NCBI RefSeq assembly: GCF_016900875.1
Contig: NZ_JAFEUM010000001.1
Coordinates: forward strand, 337,241 to 401,240
DNA length: 64,000 nt
Origin: Vibrio ulleungensis
GTDB taxonomy: Bacteria > Pseudomonadota > Gammaproteobacteria > Enterobacterales > Vibrionaceae
Direction: 5' to 3'
Part shown: positions 1 through 10,422 of the stretch, in pieces
Layout of the letters: each line of letters begins with the position of its first letter
Position numbering within the stretch: the first letter of the stretch is position 1
Made by a program: the position numbers and the translations under genes
Notes under the pieces: generated by a model
What the model was told of the DNA's origin: nothing
What the model saw: the letters and a program-made list of their open reading frames with translations, nothing else
Database searches by the model: none

Positions 1-2620
1 TGTGGGTTTTAATCGTAGTCCCAGCAACATCAAGTTCATGAGCGATTTGTTCATTGCTGTAGCCGGAGTAGATCAACCCAAGTACTTGCCACTCCCGCTG
101 AGTTAGCGGACTGGTTCTTACCAGCTCTGGAATATTCGGGTGATTGACTAAGCGCTCAACAAATTCTTCGTCAAAATGGACAAAACGGCTGCGCTGCTTA
201 CTGGATATCTCTTTAATCAGTGACTGTGCGCGATGCTTCTCTAGGTCGCCAAGGTCGCCGCGTTGGATCAGTTTTTCGAGTAAGCGACCAGCAATAGCAC
301 CTTCAATGAGGAAGTTAGCCACCATGCCAGTTTGATTGGTCAGTTTAATGGCTTGCAACATCAGATTCATGGCGCCTTCTTCTTGCCCTAAGGCATCGGC
401 TAACAGCGCTTGTACAATTAGGTTTCGATTACGATCGGTCAGTAGCTCGTGTGAGTCGGCTTGCTCAACCAAAAATGCCACGGACTGTTTAGCGGCTTCA
501 AGCTGGCCTAAATAGATCTGCGCACGTGCAATATTACGCCACTGCAACTGCATAAAGTGATTTGGTGCAATCTCAGGTCGCTCTGCGTTGTCTAACCATT
601 TTTGCATGTCGTCATGCTGTTCTTTGGCTTGCCAGAACAATATGAGGGTAAGCGATGCGTTAGCGCTCCAATCAATATGATAGGTTGATTCGTTCAGTAG
701 CTGCTGGATGTGCTCAACAAAGCGACCGGCGCGATCCAACTCCCCGCGGCCAATGGCGATTCGAGCTAACATCGAGTAACAGTGTAGGTGCTTGCTGGCG
801 GCTTTTTCTCCCAGCACATCGATTCCGCGATACGCATACTCTTCGGCTTCATCAAAACGATTCCAGCACCACAATACTTGAGAGCGGATACGCAACAAGA
901 ACTCATGCAGTGGAAGTTGATGCAGTTGTTGCTCCTCAATCAGCTTAAAGGCACTATCTTGTACTTCGTAAGCAGCTTGGACGTAGCCTTGGGCAATCAA
1001 AATTTCACTCTGTTGAAGAAGCGCCCACAAAGCCTGATTAAAGACTCGATATTGGCGCGCGAGTTTCTCTGTTTGCTGCATCATAGGTAGAGCGCGGTTT
1101 AGGCGGCCCAATACGTGGTTGACCTCGCCAATCACAGAGGTGGCGAAAATGCGACTACGTGAATCATTATTGTCGATTTGGCTCAGAGCAAGCTCGGCAA
1201 GTTGAAGGGCTTTTTCGGGCTTGCCAAAGTTAATGGCGACTTGTGCAAGCAGCGCGTTAACTTGACCCATTTCGCTTTCTGAAATAGGGATATTACGCTC
1301 TTCAAGTTGCTTGGCTGCTTCAGTGAGTAGCTCCTCAACCACATTGTAGCGATGTTGAGTCTGAGCAACCCAAGCTCTTAGTAATGGAATTTTTGGGTTT
1401 GAATACAGTTCATCATCACTGAGCTCTTGGATTGCCTGCTCCATGACCGCAAATTCCGCCATATTGAACATGGTCCAGCCATGTTTTACCAATATGGTGA
1501 CGCACAACTCCGAATCTTTGGCTTTTTGAGCGTGATAGAGTGCTTGGCTAGGGCTATTGAGATTGAGCCACGCTTCTGCCGCACGTTGATGCAACATTTG
1601 TTCTTGTTGTGGAATGCGGGCAAGTCGCTCATGACCTAGGAAGTCATTGAACAGGCGATGGAATCGATACCAGTTTTGCTCGCCCTCAATCATGGTGACA
1701 AACAGTCCAAATCGATTGAGGTTTTCTAACGCCGACAGGGCGTCATCCCGATTGGTCACTTGCGAGACCAGCGCGTCGTTAAAGGTTTCTAATACCGAGC
1801 ACTGCAGTAGGAAAAGCTGAGTTTTCTCATCTAGGAAGTCAAATACTTCTTCAACGAGGTACTCCCAAAGATGCGCATGATTAAAGTCGGCCATCGATTC
1901 GGCAGACTGAGCCAAACTGATGTTTTGCTGCTGAGCTTGGATTGCGATCAGTTGCAGTGCCGATGGCCAACCTTCAACGTAACCGCGCAAATTGTTGGCA
2001 GTGTCGCTGTCGATGTCGTTACCAGTGCGAGAACTCAAGAATCGAGTCGTTTCTTCAGTGTCAAAAGCTAGAAGCTGATCGTTTATTTCGATCATAAGAT
2101 CGCGAACACGCAAGTTAGCGATGCCAAGTGGAGGATTCGCGCGACTGGTTACCACGACGGTAATGTTATCGGGCATGTGCTTTAAAAAGAAGCGCAACCC
2201 TTCGTGTATTTCTTCGTTATTAATGATGTGGTAATCATCGAGCACCACAAAGGCTTCTTCGTGATATTGGCCTAACTCACCGAAGATCTCGCCCATTAAG
2301 CTCATTACTGAAGAGAACTGGCGTTTTTCTGCCAATGATTGTGCCGTTGGACACGCCCCGTGGGTGGCTCTATTTAACGCTTGGATAAAGTAGTTCATGA
2401 ATCTAACGGTGTCATTATCACTGTCATCTAAACTCAACCAGCCAAGGTTGGGGCAGTCTGCAAGCCACTGTGCCGCCATGGTGGTTTTACCGTAACCAGC
2501 GGGAGAGCGAAATAGTACCAGCTTATAGTGAGAAGCTTGATTAACTAGATCCAACACTCTTGGTCGTAGTATTGCGTTGTGCAAACGGCCAGGGCGAGTA
2601 AGTTTAGAGGGTATCCACAT
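1..2620 (-). CDS. malT: MalT, ATP-dependent transcriptional activator of the maltose regulon (C-terminus cut off)
   Basis: MalT is a LuxR-type STAND activator that binds maltotriose and ATP, oligomerises and activates mal promoters. Translating the minus strand from ATG 2618-2620 gives [13 protein letters not shown], matching the usual MalT N-terminus. A Walker A motif (SPAGYGKTT, about residues 39-47) and a Walker B-like VVLDDYH follow, then the long helical repeat region. The LuxR helix-turn-helix ([22 protein letters not shown]) lies at about residues 835-860. The window holds 873 codons; MalT is normally about 900 residues, so only the last 30 or so are missing. I followed the frame through and saw no frameshift. 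It is divergent from malP, as in enterobacteria. Confidence 0.97.
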   Translation of the reverse strand, partial: MWIPSKLTRPGRLHNAILRPRVLDLVNQASHYKLVLFRSPAGYGKTTMAAQWLADCPNLGWLSLDDSDNDTVRFMNYFIQALNRATHGACPTAQSLAEKRQFSSVMSLMGEIFGELGQYHEEAFVVLDDYHIINNEEIHEGLRFFLKHMPDNITVVVTSRANPPLGIANLRVRDLMIEINDQLLAFDTEETTRFLSSRTGNDIDSDTANNLRGYVEGWPSALQLIAIQAQQQNISLAQSAESMADFNHAHLWEYLVEEVFDFLDEKTQLFLLQCSVLETFNDALVSQVTNRDDALSALENLNRFGLFVTMIEGEQNWYRFHRLFNDFLGHERLARIPQQEQMLHQRAAEAWLNLNSPSQALYHAQKAKDSELCVTILVKHGWTMFNMAEFAVMEQAIQELSDDELYSNPKIPLLRAWVAQTQHRYNVVEELLTEAAKQLEERNIPISESEMGQVNALLAQVAINFGKPEKALQLAELALSQIDNNDSRSRIFATSVIGEVNHVLGRLNRALPMMQQTEKLARQYRVFNQALWALLQQSEILIAQGYVQAAYEVQDSAFKLIEEQQLHQLPLHEFLLRIRSQVLWCWNRFDEAEEYAYRGIDVLGEKAASKHLHCYSMLARIAIGRGELDRAGRFVEHIQQLLNESTYHIDWSANASLTLILFWQAKEQHDDMQKWLDNAERPEIAPNHFMQLQWRNIARAQIYLGQLEAAKQSVAFLVEQADSHELLTDRNRNLIVQALLADALGQEEGAMNLMLQAIKLTNQTGMVANFLIEGAIAGRLLEKLIQRGDLGDLEKHRAQSLIKEISSKQRSRFVHFDEEFVERLVNHPNIPELVRTSPLTQREWQVLGLIYSGYSNEQIAHELDVAGTTIKTH

Positions 2621-2781
2621 AGCTATTAGTGATCCTAAGAGTTCTTAATGACAATTTTGATTTCGTTGAGTACACGCTTGCGCACCGGCAACTAGTGTAC
2701 GTCAATTTATTGAGCCATCAGATTGATCAAAGTCCTATTTGGCTATTTTCGGGCCACAACGGCTTATCTACGCCCTATTAA

Positions 2782-2797
2782 TGTGATGCGCATCTCA
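2782..2797. promoter_or_regulatory. CRP-like site upstream of malT
   Basis: The sequence TGTGATGCGCATCTCA matches the CRP consensus TGTGA-N6-TCACA at nine of ten key positions. It lies about 160 bp upstream of the malT start. Catabolite control of malT is known in E. coli; use of this exact site is inference. Confidence 0.55.
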
Positions 2798-2956
2798 ATT
2801 GGTTGGTGGTCGAAAGGGTAGGTAGTGAGATTTAGAGCGATATTTGGTGAGGCGGAGAATAAATAATTGCGTGATCTAACTCTCAAAATGCGCGCGAATA
2901 CGCTTGGCTACGCATTTTGTGAGGTTGGTTAGATTTCTGTGTAAAGAGCTGTTTTT

Positions 2957-2972
2957 GGTGATCGTGGTCACG
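2957..2972. promoter_or_regulatory. CRP-like site upstream of malP
   Basis: GTGA (2958-2961) and TCAC (2968-2971) form a perfect inverted half-site pair with the 6-bp spacer expected for CRP. It sits about 175 bp before the malP start, upstream of the MalT-box-like site. Confidence 0.5.
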
Positions 2973-3047
2973 AGAAATATGGCAGTAGTTCACTCCTATG
3001 AGAGTTAGATCAACACAGATACCACCTCTACGACTCTACGCCCTTAT

Positions 3048-3065
3048 TCCTCCTCCTCCTCCTCC
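3048..3065. repeat. (TCC)6 microsatellite in the malP promoter region
   Basis: Six perfect TCC units precede malP. On the minus strand this reads GGAGGAGGA, so each step resembles the MalT-box core GGA(G/T)GA. It ends 7 bp before the plus-strand box at 3073-3081. Slippage could change box number or spacing. Confidence 0.85.
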
Positions 3066-3072
3066 TTGATAC

Positions 3073-3081
3073 GGGAGGATG
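3073..3081 (+). promoter_or_regulatory. MalT-box-like site upstream of malP
   Basis: GGGAGGATG resembles the MalT box (core GGA(G/T)GA). It lies 65 bp before the malP start codon, a plausible distance for activation. The identical 9-mer occurs on the minus strand in the malK-malE control region at 30635-30643. Confidence 0.6.
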
Positions 3082-3146
3082 TTCTTAAAACTGTAACACC
3101 CCATGATGTATACAAGATGAAGTTAACCCAAATGTGAGATTTCGAG

Positions 3147-5600
3147 ATGAAACCTACTCAACAGAAGCAATTTGATAAAAAAGCTTTTCAAGAAAGCGTT
3201 AAGAATCACCTGTCAGCGACTTATGCGACAACAGTAGAAGACGCAAATGCTCGTCATTGGTACCTAGCAATGGGTCGTGCACTTGCCGACTTAACTACGT
3301 TCGATCTACTGGCAACAGAATCAGACGAGAAAATCAAAAACGCAAAAAGCGTTAACTACTTATCTCTAGAATTCCTTATCGGTCGTCTAACGGGTAACAA
3401 CCTTATCAGCATGGGCCTGTACGAAGCTGTAACAGACGCAATGGAAGAGCTAGGTCATAACCTTACAGACCTTCTTGAAGAAGAGCGTGACCCCTCATTG
3501 GGTAACGGTGGTCTAGGTCGTCTTGCCGCTTGTTTCATGGATTCATGTGCTGCTCAAGAATTTCCAACTGTGGGTTACGGCCTGCACTATGAATACGGTC
3601 TATTTAAGCAATCTTTTGAAGATGGTCGCCAGAAAGAAGCACCTGACGCATGGCGTGGTGTTGAAGGCTACCCGTGGGAAGTGGCTCGCCCAGACATCGC
3701 ACAAGAAATTGGTTTCTACGGCCACGTAGAAGTTGTTCACGTCGACGGTAAAGAAGTGCGTAAGTGGGTTCCTGGTATGAGTGTAAAAGCTATGCCTTGG
3801 GATTTGCCAATTGTTGGTTACGAGTCAGACACTGTTTACCCACTGCGTCTTTGGGAATGTCAGGCAATTGCCCCATTCTCTCTAGAAAGCTTTAACAACG
3901 GTGACTACTTTGAAGCTCAGCACTCGCTCATCGATGCGGGTAACATCACTAAAGTTCTATACCCGAACGACAACCACGAGAAAGGCAAAACTCTGCGTCT
4001 AATGCAGCAGTACTTCCACTCAGCAGCGTCGGTTCGCGATATTTTACGTCGTCACGAAGCAGCGGGCTTTACACTAGAGCAACTTCCAGAGCAAGAAACC
4101 ATTCAGCTTAACGATACACACCCAACCATCGCTATCCCTGAATTAATGCGCATCTTGATGGATGAGAAAGGGCTTAACTGGGATCAAGCTTGGGAAATCA
4201 GCTCTAAGACATTCGCTTACACCAACCACACTCTACTGCCAGAAGCATTAGAAACTTGGCCAGAGTCGTTAATCCAGCGTCTACTTCCACGTCACATGGA
4301 AATCATCTTTGAAATCAACCACCGCTTCCTACAAGAAGTTCGTAAAATGTGGCCTGGCGACGGTGAAAAGCAAGCTAAGCTTTCTATCATCCAAGAAGGT
4401 TTCAACCGTATGGTGCGCATGGCTAACCTATGTGTAATCGGTTCTTACGCAGTTAACGGTGTAGCGGCACTTCACTCAGAGTTGGTTAAGAAAGACCTAT
4501 TTCCTGAATTCCACGAAATGTTCCCAACACGTCTACATAACGTGACAAACGGTATTACACCACGTCGTTGGCTGAAGTTCTGTAATCCAGGCCTGTCTAA
4601 CTTAGTCTCTGATAAGGTTGGCACTGAGTGGCCAGTTAAGCTTGAGCAACTTGAAGGTATCTCTCAATTCGCTACAGACAAGAAATTCCAAAAAGAATTT
4701 ATGGCTGTTAAGAAAGAGAACAAAGAGCGTTTGGCTGCTTGGGTTAAAGAGAACATGGGTATTGAGCTAAATACTGATGCTATCTTTGATGTAATGATCA
4801 AACGTCTGCACGAGTACAAGCGTCAGCAACTTGACTTGCTACACATCTTGTCTCTGTACCACCGCATCATCAACGAGCCTAACTTCGAGTGCACACCACG
4901 CGTATGTTTCTTCGGTTCTAAAGCGGCGCCAGGTTACCACCTAGCGAAAGAGATCATCTTTGCTATCAACAAGATCGCTGAGAAGATCAACAACGACCCA
5001 CGCATTGGCGACAAGCTGAAAGTGGTCTTCATCCCTGACTACCGTGTAAGCATGGCTGAAATGCTGATCCCAGCCGCTGACGTTTCTCAGCAAATCTCAA
5101 TGGCAGGCAAAGAAGCATCAGGTACCGGTAACATGAAGATGGCTCTAAACGGCGCCCTAACTATCGGTACGATGGACGGTGCGAACGTTGAAATCCGTGA
5201 AGAAGTTGGTGATGAGAACATCTACATCTTCGGTCTTGATGTTGACGGCGTTAATCGTGTTAAAGCTGCCGGCTACAACCCGTATGACTACTACAACGCG
5301 GATCACCTACTGAAAGCGTCTATGGACCTACTACTAGGTGAGGAGTTCACTCCAGGTCAACCAGGACTGCTTCGTGCAACATACGACAGCCTACTAGACG
5401 GTGGTGACCCATACCTATGTCTTGCAGACTTCGCGTCTTACGTGAAAGCGCACGAAGATATGGGCGAGCAGTACAAAGACCAAGCTGGCTGGGCTAAGAA
5501 AGCGATTCTTAACACAGCACTAGTGGGTAAATTCACTTCAGACCGTTCAATTCGCGACTACGTGAACAACATCTGGAAACTAGAAGCGGTTAACCGTTAA
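3147..5600 (+). CDS. malP: Maltodextrin phosphorylase
   Basis: A glycogen/maltodextrin phosphorylase (GT35) that cleaves terminal alpha-1,4-glucose with phosphate to give glucose-1-phosphate in the cytoplasm. At 817 residues it is close to E. coli MalP (797). N-terminal motifs include NYLSLEFLIGR and EEERDPSLGNGGLGRLAACFMDS. The pyridoxal-phosphate lysine lies in GTGNMKMALNG at about residue 664. The context, divergent from malT and followed by malQ, supports malP over a glycogen phosphorylase glgP. Regulation is probably by MalT and CRP through the upstream sites. The 171-bp gap to malQ carries three hairpins. Confidence 0.98.
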   Translation: MKPTQQKQFDKKAFQESVKNHLSATYATTVEDANARHWYLAMGRALADLTTFDLLATESDEKIKNAKSVNYLSLEFLIGRLTGNNLISMGLYEAVTDAMEELGHNLTDLLEEERDPSLGNGGLGRLAACFMDSCAAQEFPTVGYGLHYEYGLFKQSFEDGRQKEAPDAWRGVEGYPWEVARPDIAQEIGFYGHVEVVHVDGKEVRKWVPGMSVKAMPWDLPIVGYESDTVYPLRLWECQAIAPFSLESFNNGDYFEAQHSLIDAGNITKVLYPNDNHEKGKTLRLMQQYFHSAASVRDILRRHEAAGFTLEQLPEQETIQLNDTHPTIAIPELMRILMDEKGLNWDQAWEISSKTFAYTNHTLLPEALETWPESLIQRLLPRHMEIIFEINHRFLQEVRKMWPGDGEKQAKLSIIQEGFNRMVRMANLCVIGSYAVNGVAALHSELVKKDLFPEFHEMFPTRLHNVTNGITPRRWLKFCNPGLSNLVSDKVGTEWPVKLEQLEGISQFATDKKFQKEFMAVKKENKERLAAWVKENMGIELNTDAIFDVMIKRLHEYKRQQLDLLHILSLYHRIINEPNFECTPRVCFFGSKAAPGYHLAKEIIFAINKIAEKINNDPRIGDKLKVVFIPDYRVSMAEMLIPAADVSQQISMAGKEASGTGNMKMALNGALTIGTMDGANVEIREEVGDENIYIFGLDVDGVNRVKAAGYNPYDYYNADHLLKASMDLLLGEEFTPGQPGLLRATYDSLLDGGDPYLCLADFASYVKAHEDMGEQYKDQAGWAKKAILNTALVGKFTSDRSIRDYVNNIWKLEAVNR

Positions 5601-5611
5601 TAGTGATTCAT

Positions 5612-5638
5612 TTAGGCGCCCAGATGCTGGGCGCCTAA
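5612..5638 (+). promoter_or_regulatory. Strong hairpin at the malP 3' end
   Basis: A perfect 12-bp stem with a 3-nt loop (TTAGGCGCCCAG / CTGGGCGCCTAA) starts 11 bp after the malP stop. No U tract follows, so it is more likely an mRNA-stabilising or processing element than an intrinsic terminator. Confidence 0.6.
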
Positions 5639-5670
5639 GTTGTTAGCCTTAAAACCTAATAAATAATGAA

Positions 5671-5717
5671 CATTCCAAAAGTGGCTATTGCCCAACAGAA
5701 AAGCCACTCCTGGAATG
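5671..5717 (+). promoter_or_regulatory. Second hairpin between malP and malQ
   Basis: CATTCCA (5671-5677) pairs with TGGAATG (5711-5717), and AGTGGCT (5680-5686) pairs with AGCCACT (5702-5708), around a 15-nt loop. The two helices are separated by a symmetric 2-nt internal loop. Function is unknown. Confidence 0.5.
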
Positions 5718-5745
5718 GAAACAAAAGTTTAAGCACATATTAGAT

Positions 5746-5761
5746 GAAGGACTTGTCCTTC
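5746..5761 (+). promoter_or_regulatory. Hairpin directly upstream of the malQ ribosome-binding site
   Basis: GAAGGAC and GTCCTTC form a 7-bp stem with a 2-nt spacer. It ends one base before the malQ Shine-Dalgarno GGAGAG (5762-5767). It could tune malQ translation or block exonuclease from the 5' side. Confidence 0.45.
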
Positions 5762-5771
5762 GGAGAGAGCA

Positions 5772-7955
5772 ATGAAAGATCAATCTGTACTAAAACAAGT
5801 TGCGGAACAAGCGCGCATCGCTGACAACTATGTCAGTGCATGGGGCGATGAAGCATATGTGAGCGACGAGACGATTCGTCGCCTTTTAGGTTCAATGGGT
5901 TACGACGTTTCGTCAGATGAAGCGTTACTCGCTTCTGCAGAAAAGAAACATAAAAAGCCTGTGCTAGAAGCGGTTAAGGTGGTTAAGAAAGGTCAACCTA
6001 TTGAGATTGAGCTTAATCTTGGCACCAGCGCCCGCGAAAGCGAATTTTCTTGGAAAATCAATACCGAGCAAGGGCAAGTCCTAGAAGGTTACCTACAGTC
6101 TCAAATTGTTCGCGATGACCGTGAGCAAGGTGGTGCTTTAGTGTTTGCTCTTCCTGCTGATATTGATTTGGGCTACCACACCTTGGAAGTATCCCGTAAG
6201 CGTCGTAAAACGCCATACGAGATGACTCTAATCGTTGCGCCAACTGCGTGTTATAAGCAACAGCCTATTGTTGACGGTAAGAAAATTTGGGGCCCAAGTG
6301 TACAGCTTTACACATTGCGAACTCAACACAACTGGGGCTTGGGCGACTTTGGCGATCTAAAACAACTGGTTGCAGAGATTGCGGAACGTGGTGGCGACTT
6401 TGTGGGCTTGAACCCAATTCACTCACTGTTTCCAGCAAACCCAGAAGGGGCGAGCCCTTACAGCCCGTCTTCTCGTCAGTGGCTGAATGTGATGTACATT
6501 GATGTCAGCTCAGTTCCAGAATTTTCTTTGAGTGCCGAAGCACAACAAAAAGTCGGCAGCTCGGACTTCCAAAGACGATTGCAAGCGGCTCGTGACTCTC
6601 ATTGGGTAAATTACAGTGAAGTGTCTGCACTGAAAATGAGTGTACTACCGATTTTGTTTGAAGAGTTCAAATCTCGTCACCTGACTAAAGTGACTGAGCG
6701 CGGTCGTGCTTTCCTAGACTTCGTCGAGCAAGGCAGTGACAGTCTATTGCACCAAGCTGCGTTTGATGCACTTCATCAAGTATTGCACGATGAGGATTCT
6801 AACGTATGGGGCTGGCCTGTATTCCCTGAGAAATACCGCCGCTTCGACGCTCCGGCAACACAGAAGTTCATCAAAGATAACCAAGAGAAAGTGCAGCTAT
6901 ACATGTACATGCAGTGGCTTGCAGACTCTCAGGTTAATGAAGTTCAGGCGCTAGCGGAAGATAAAGGTATGGCCGTTGGTTTGTATCGCGACCTAGCGGT
7001 TGGCGTTGCCGACTGTGGATCGGAAACTTGGGCCGACGAAGGAAACCTAATCTTGGATGCGAGCATTGGTGCTCCACCTGATATTCTTGGCCCTCTAGGT
7101 CAAAACTGGGGTTTACCACCATTGAATCCACAGGTTCTGCTCGATACCGCTTATGATGCGTACATTAAACTACTTCGCGCCAACATGAAGCATTGTGGTG
7201 CATTGCGTATCGACCACGTATTGGGCCTACTTCGCCTATGGTGGATACCTAAAGGTGAAAATGCAACCCAAGGGGCGTATATGTACTACCCTGTGGAAGA
7301 TATGATTTCTATCCTTGCGCTAGAATCTCATCGCTACCAGTGTTCAGTCATTGGCGAAGATCTAGGAACTGTGCCAGATGAAGTTGTAGGTATTCTAAAA
7401 GAAGCCGGCATCCACTCTTACAAAGTGTTCCCATTTGAAACAGCGGAAGACGGTGGCTTTATTTCACCTGGACATTACGAACCTCAGTCTATGTCGGCTA
7501 TCTGTACGCACGATATGCCTACACTTCGCGGATTTTGGCATTGCGATGACCTTAAGATGGGTAAAGAGCTTGGTTTGTATCCAAACCAAGAACAACTGGA
7601 AACATTGTTTGCAGACCGTCTAGAGTGTAAGCAGGGTATATTGGACAGCATGCGTGGTCATACACAGAACTGGCTTTCAGAAGGTATTGGTTACGATGCT
7701 CAATTTGTTCCAATGGACCGCTTCCTCGCCGAAGCGATTCAACTTCACGTAGCGGCAGGTTCGTCAACGCTGTTAAGTACTCAGCTTGAAGACTGGTTGG
7801 AAATGGACAAACCAGTTAATATTCCTGGTACCGTCGATGAATATCCAAACTGGCGTCGTAAACTGTCTATTAACCTAGATGAAGTGTTTGCTAAGGAAGA
7901 GGTCAATAGCATTGCTGCTAAACTGACCGAAGTACGCGCTAAAGCGTCTAAATAA
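5772..7955 (+). CDS. malQ: 4-alpha-glucanotransferase (amylomaltase)
   Basis: MalQ (GH77) disproportionates maltodextrins, releasing glucose and building longer chains that MalP can use. It has 727 residues against 694 in E. coli, the extra being mostly N-terminal. The catalytic motifs are visible: nucleophile Asp about 481 in LRIDHVLGL, acid/base Glu about 529 in GEDLGTVP, and Asp about 581 in THDMPT. Start ATG 5772 has GGAGAG 4-9 bp upstream. It is probably cotranscribed with malP and ends before a good intrinsic terminator at 8030-8058. Confidence 0.97.
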   Translation: MKDQSVLKQVAEQARIADNYVSAWGDEAYVSDETIRRLLGSMGYDVSSDEALLASAEKKHKKPVLEAVKVVKKGQPIEIELNLGTSARESEFSWKINTEQGQVLEGYLQSQIVRDDREQGGALVFALPADIDLGYHTLEVSRKRRKTPYEMTLIVAPTACYKQQPIVDGKKIWGPSVQLYTLRTQHNWGLGDFGDLKQLVAEIAERGGDFVGLNPIHSLFPANPEGASPYSPSSRQWLNVMYIDVSSVPEFSLSAEAQQKVGSSDFQRRLQAARDSHWVNYSEVSALKMSVLPILFEEFKSRHLTKVTERGRAFLDFVEQGSDSLLHQAAFDALHQVLHDEDSNVWGWPVFPEKYRRFDAPATQKFIKDNQEKVQLYMYMQWLADSQVNEVQALAEDKGMAVGLYRDLAVGVADCGSETWADEGNLILDASIGAPPDILGPLGQNWGLPPLNPQVLLDTAYDAYIKLLRANMKHCGALRIDHVLGLLRLWWIPKGENATQGAYMYYPVEDMISILALESHRYQCSVIGEDLGTVPDEVVGILKEAGIHSYKVFPFETAEDGGFISPGHYEPQSMSAICTHDMPTLRGFWHCDDLKMGKELGLYPNQEQLETLFADRLECKQGILDSMRGHTQNWLSEGIGYDAQFVPMDRFLAEAIQLHVAAGSSTLLSTQLEDWLEMDKPVNIPGTVDEYPNWRRKLSINLDEVFAKEEVNSIAAKLTEVRAKASK

Positions 7956-8029
7956 TCAGCAAAGCCCTTTTGGCAAAGGGGGAAATGGCGCATTGGTCAA
8001 CAAATGCTGATTTTTTCTTTGCTACTATG

Positions 8030-8058
8030 AAAGCCCGCACTTATTTGCGGGCTTTTTT
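8030..8058 (+). terminator. Intrinsic terminator of malPQ
   Basis: AAAGCCCGC (8030-8038) pairs with GCGGGCTTT (8047-8055), and a run of six T follows the GC stem. It lies 75 bp after the malQ stop. Confidence 0.88.
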
Positions 8059-8154
8059 GTAACGGGGCTTTTTTCCCATTACAACATTGAGCCAAAGGCT
8101 CTAGTATTGAGTAAATGAGTAACGATTAATTCTAAAAAAATCAGGAGAGACCGC

Positions 8155-10335
8155 GTGAATCAAGAGATCAAAGCTGCACATGATTATTATCCATTATTGG
8201 AACAAGCCGCTTATTCTGATCCATTTTCACTTCTTGGGCCCTTTGTATGCCATAAAGAAGAGATAGGATTGCGGGTATGGATGCCCGGAGCAGACGCTGT
8301 TTCTGTGATTATTGGCGACGAGCGAATCGCGCTGACTCGTGATAAGGACAGTGCATTTGTTTTATTAGAACCTCGTGATTTGAGCTCCACCCACTATCAG
8401 TTGGCTGTTCAGTGGGGAGACAACGAGCAGATCATTGACGATCCTTATCAATACCACGCTCTCTATGAAGAGTTTGAGCACTTGCACACTCCAAAAGAGA
8501 TGTACCGTCACATGGGTGCACAATTTATTGAGATGGAGCGTGAAGGTGAGCTAATTTCAGGCACGCGATTTTTGGTGTATGCCCCGCATGCGCAAGCAGT
8601 TAGTCTTGTAGGAAGCTTTAATGCGTGGGATGGCCGCCGAAATCCTATGCAACGTCTCGATTACGGTATTTGGGGGCTATTCATTCCGCACTTGGAAGAA
8701 GGCGCTCAATATAAGTTTGAAATGAAGGGACCGCAAGGCGAGGGCTTACCTCACAAAGCGGATCCTTGGGGATTCCAATCCGAGCAGCACCCATCGTTTG
8801 CTTCTGTAACCTACAATCACGAAAACTACGAGTGGCAAGATGATGCTTGGCAAGGCCGCCCATTTAGCGATAAGCGCAAGCAAGCTTTATCATTCTATGA
8901 GTTGCACGTAGGCTCTTGGCGTCGTGATGAGAAAGGTGACTTCCTTAACTATCGCCAACTGGCCGAGCAACTGATTCCTTATTTAGTTGAACTTGGTTAT
9001 ACCCATGTTGAACTCATGCCTGTCTCCGAACACCCTTTTTATGGTTCGTGGGGATATCAGCCAATAGGTCTATTTGCGCCAACCAGCCGCTTTGGTACAC
9101 CAGATGACTTTAAGTATTTTGTTGACCAGTGTCACCAAGCAGGATTAGGTGTGGTTCTCGACTGGGTCCCAGCGCATTTCCCATCCGATGATCACGGCTT
9201 AGCAAACTTTGATGGCACTCCGCTCTATCACGATCCGGACCCGCGTCGCGGGTGGCACCAAGATTGGAGTTCATTCATCTATGATTTAGGTCGAGAGCAC
9301 GTTCGTCGATTTTTAGTCTCCAACGCACTGTATTGGTTTGAGATGTTCCACATCGATGGCATTCGTGTGGATGCTGTTGCCTCGATGCTGTATCTGGATT
9401 ACTCACGCAGTCACGATCAATGGATCCCTAATGTCGACGGTGGTCGTGAAAATTACGACGCCATTGCGACATTGAAGTGGATGAACGAAGAAGTGTATAA
9501 ACACTTCCCGAATGCGATGACGATTGCGGAAGAGTCTACGGCTTTCCCTGGCGTCTCTGCCCCGACATTTTTAGGCGGTCTTGGCTTTGGTTTCAAATGG
9601 AATATGGGATGGATGCACGACAGCCTAAGCTATATCCAAGAAGATCCTATTCATCGTAAGTATCATCACAACACCATTACTTTCCCTTTGGTGTATGCCC
9701 ATAGTGAAAACTACGTCTTGTCTCTATCGCACGATGAAGTGGTGTATGGCAAAGGTGCTCTACACGATAAAATGCCGGGGGATGAATGGCAGAAAACGGC
9801 TAATCTGCGTGCGTACTACGGTTACATGTATGCGCAACCGGGTAAAAAGCTCAACTTTATGGGTGCCGAATTTGGTCAAACAGGTGAATGGAACCACGAC
9901 GATCAATTGCAATGGTTCTTGCTCGATTACGAACGTCACCAAGGGCTAAAAAATCTAACCCGCGATCTTAATCATCTGTATAAGTCAGAGGATGCATTGC
10001 ACAGTTTGGATTGTGAGCCTAAAGGGTATGAGTGGCGTCTTCAAGATGATGCCGACCATAGTATTTTGGCTCATGAGCGCATCGGAGACAGTGGTGAACG
10101 TGTATTAGTTGTGACCAACTTTACGCCTGTTCCTTACTCCGGTTTTGATCTAGGAGTACCGAATGCAGGTCGTTATGAACTGATCTTAAACACCGACGCT
10201 AGTGTGTACAACGGAAGTAATTTCGAAATTAGGTCAGATATAGAAACTCGAGAAAAAGAATCGCAGAGCTTACCGCAATCTCTGCAACTAAACATTCCAC
10301 CTCTCGCGACGTTGTATTACAAGTACATCGGATAA
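8155..10335 (+). CDS. glgB: 1,4-alpha-glucan branching enzyme
   Basis: GlgB (GH13) cuts alpha-1,4 chains and re-attaches them as alpha-1,6 branches during glycogen synthesis. It has 726 residues against 728 in E. coli. An N-terminal carbohydrate-binding module (about residues 25-115), a CBM48 (about 130-225) and the GH13 barrel are visible. Catalytic residues correspond to Asp406 (GIRVDAV), Glu459 (IAEEST) and Asp527 (LSHDE). The start is GTG with AGGAGAG 5-11 bp upstream. It lies after the malPQ terminator, so it likely has its own promoter. No glgX, glgC or glgA is next to it. Confidence 0.97.
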   Translation: MNQEIKAAHDYYPLLEQAAYSDPFSLLGPFVCHKEEIGLRVWMPGADAVSVIIGDERIALTRDKDSAFVLLEPRDLSSTHYQLAVQWGDNEQIIDDPYQYHALYEEFEHLHTPKEMYRHMGAQFIEMEREGELISGTRFLVYAPHAQAVSLVGSFNAWDGRRNPMQRLDYGIWGLFIPHLEEGAQYKFEMKGPQGEGLPHKADPWGFQSEQHPSFASVTYNHENYEWQDDAWQGRPFSDKRKQALSFYELHVGSWRRDEKGDFLNYRQLAEQLIPYLVELGYTHVELMPVSEHPFYGSWGYQPIGLFAPTSRFGTPDDFKYFVDQCHQAGLGVVLDWVPAHFPSDDHGLANFDGTPLYHDPDPRRGWHQDWSSFIYDLGREHVRRFLVSNALYWFEMFHIDGIRVDAVASMLYLDYSRSHDQWIPNVDGGRENYDAIATLKWMNEEVYKHFPNAMTIAEESTAFPGVSAPTFLGGLGFGFKWNMGWMHDSLSYIQEDPIHRKYHHNTITFPLVYAHSENYVLSLSHDEVVYGKGALHDKMPGDEWQKTANLRAYYGYMYAQPGKKLNFMGAEFGQTGEWNHDDQLQWFLLDYERHQGLKNLTRDLNHLYKSEDALHSLDCEPKGYEWRLQDDADHSILAHERIGDSGERVLVVTNFTPVPYSGFDLGVPNAGRYELILNTDASVYNGSNFEIRSDIETREKESQSLPQSLQLNIPPLATLYYKYIG

Positions 10336-10366
10336 AGTCAGTGTAGTCGCATACATAACGACAGAT

Positions 10367-10404
10367 AAGAGCTAGTGGCTTAGACGGTCGCTAGCTCTTT
10401 TTTT
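10367..10404 (+). terminator. Intrinsic terminator of glgB
   Basis: AAGAGCTAG (10367-10375) pairs with CTAGCTCTT (10391-10399), followed by a T run to 10404. It separates glgB from the convergent kinase gene. Confidence 0.85.
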
Positions 10405-10422
10405 ATGTCCGAGTCACCCACT

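Larger units (their letters stand above)
2621..3146. promoter_or_regulatory. malT-malP divergent control region
   Basis: This 526-bp gene-free stretch separates the divergent malT and malP. It holds two CRP-like sites, a TCC trinucleotide tract and a MalT-box-like site next to malP, listed separately. I saw no credible small ORF. The order of sites, CRP-like sites nearer malT and the MalT box nearer malP, fits the known logic of malT under CRP control and malPQ under MalT control. Confidence 0.8.

Noticed and set aside
1..2620. Frameshift or pseudogene in malT
   Set aside because: The minus-strand frame reads through continuously from the start codon to the window edge; no ORF was listed only because its stop lies outside.
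3048..3065. CRISPR or other array
   Set aside because: It is only a six-unit trinucleotide microsatellite; no spaced repeats exist.
5612..5638. Intrinsic terminator after malP
   Set aside because: The stem is strong but no U tract follows and malQ is expected in the same transcript, so it is listed as a hairpin only.
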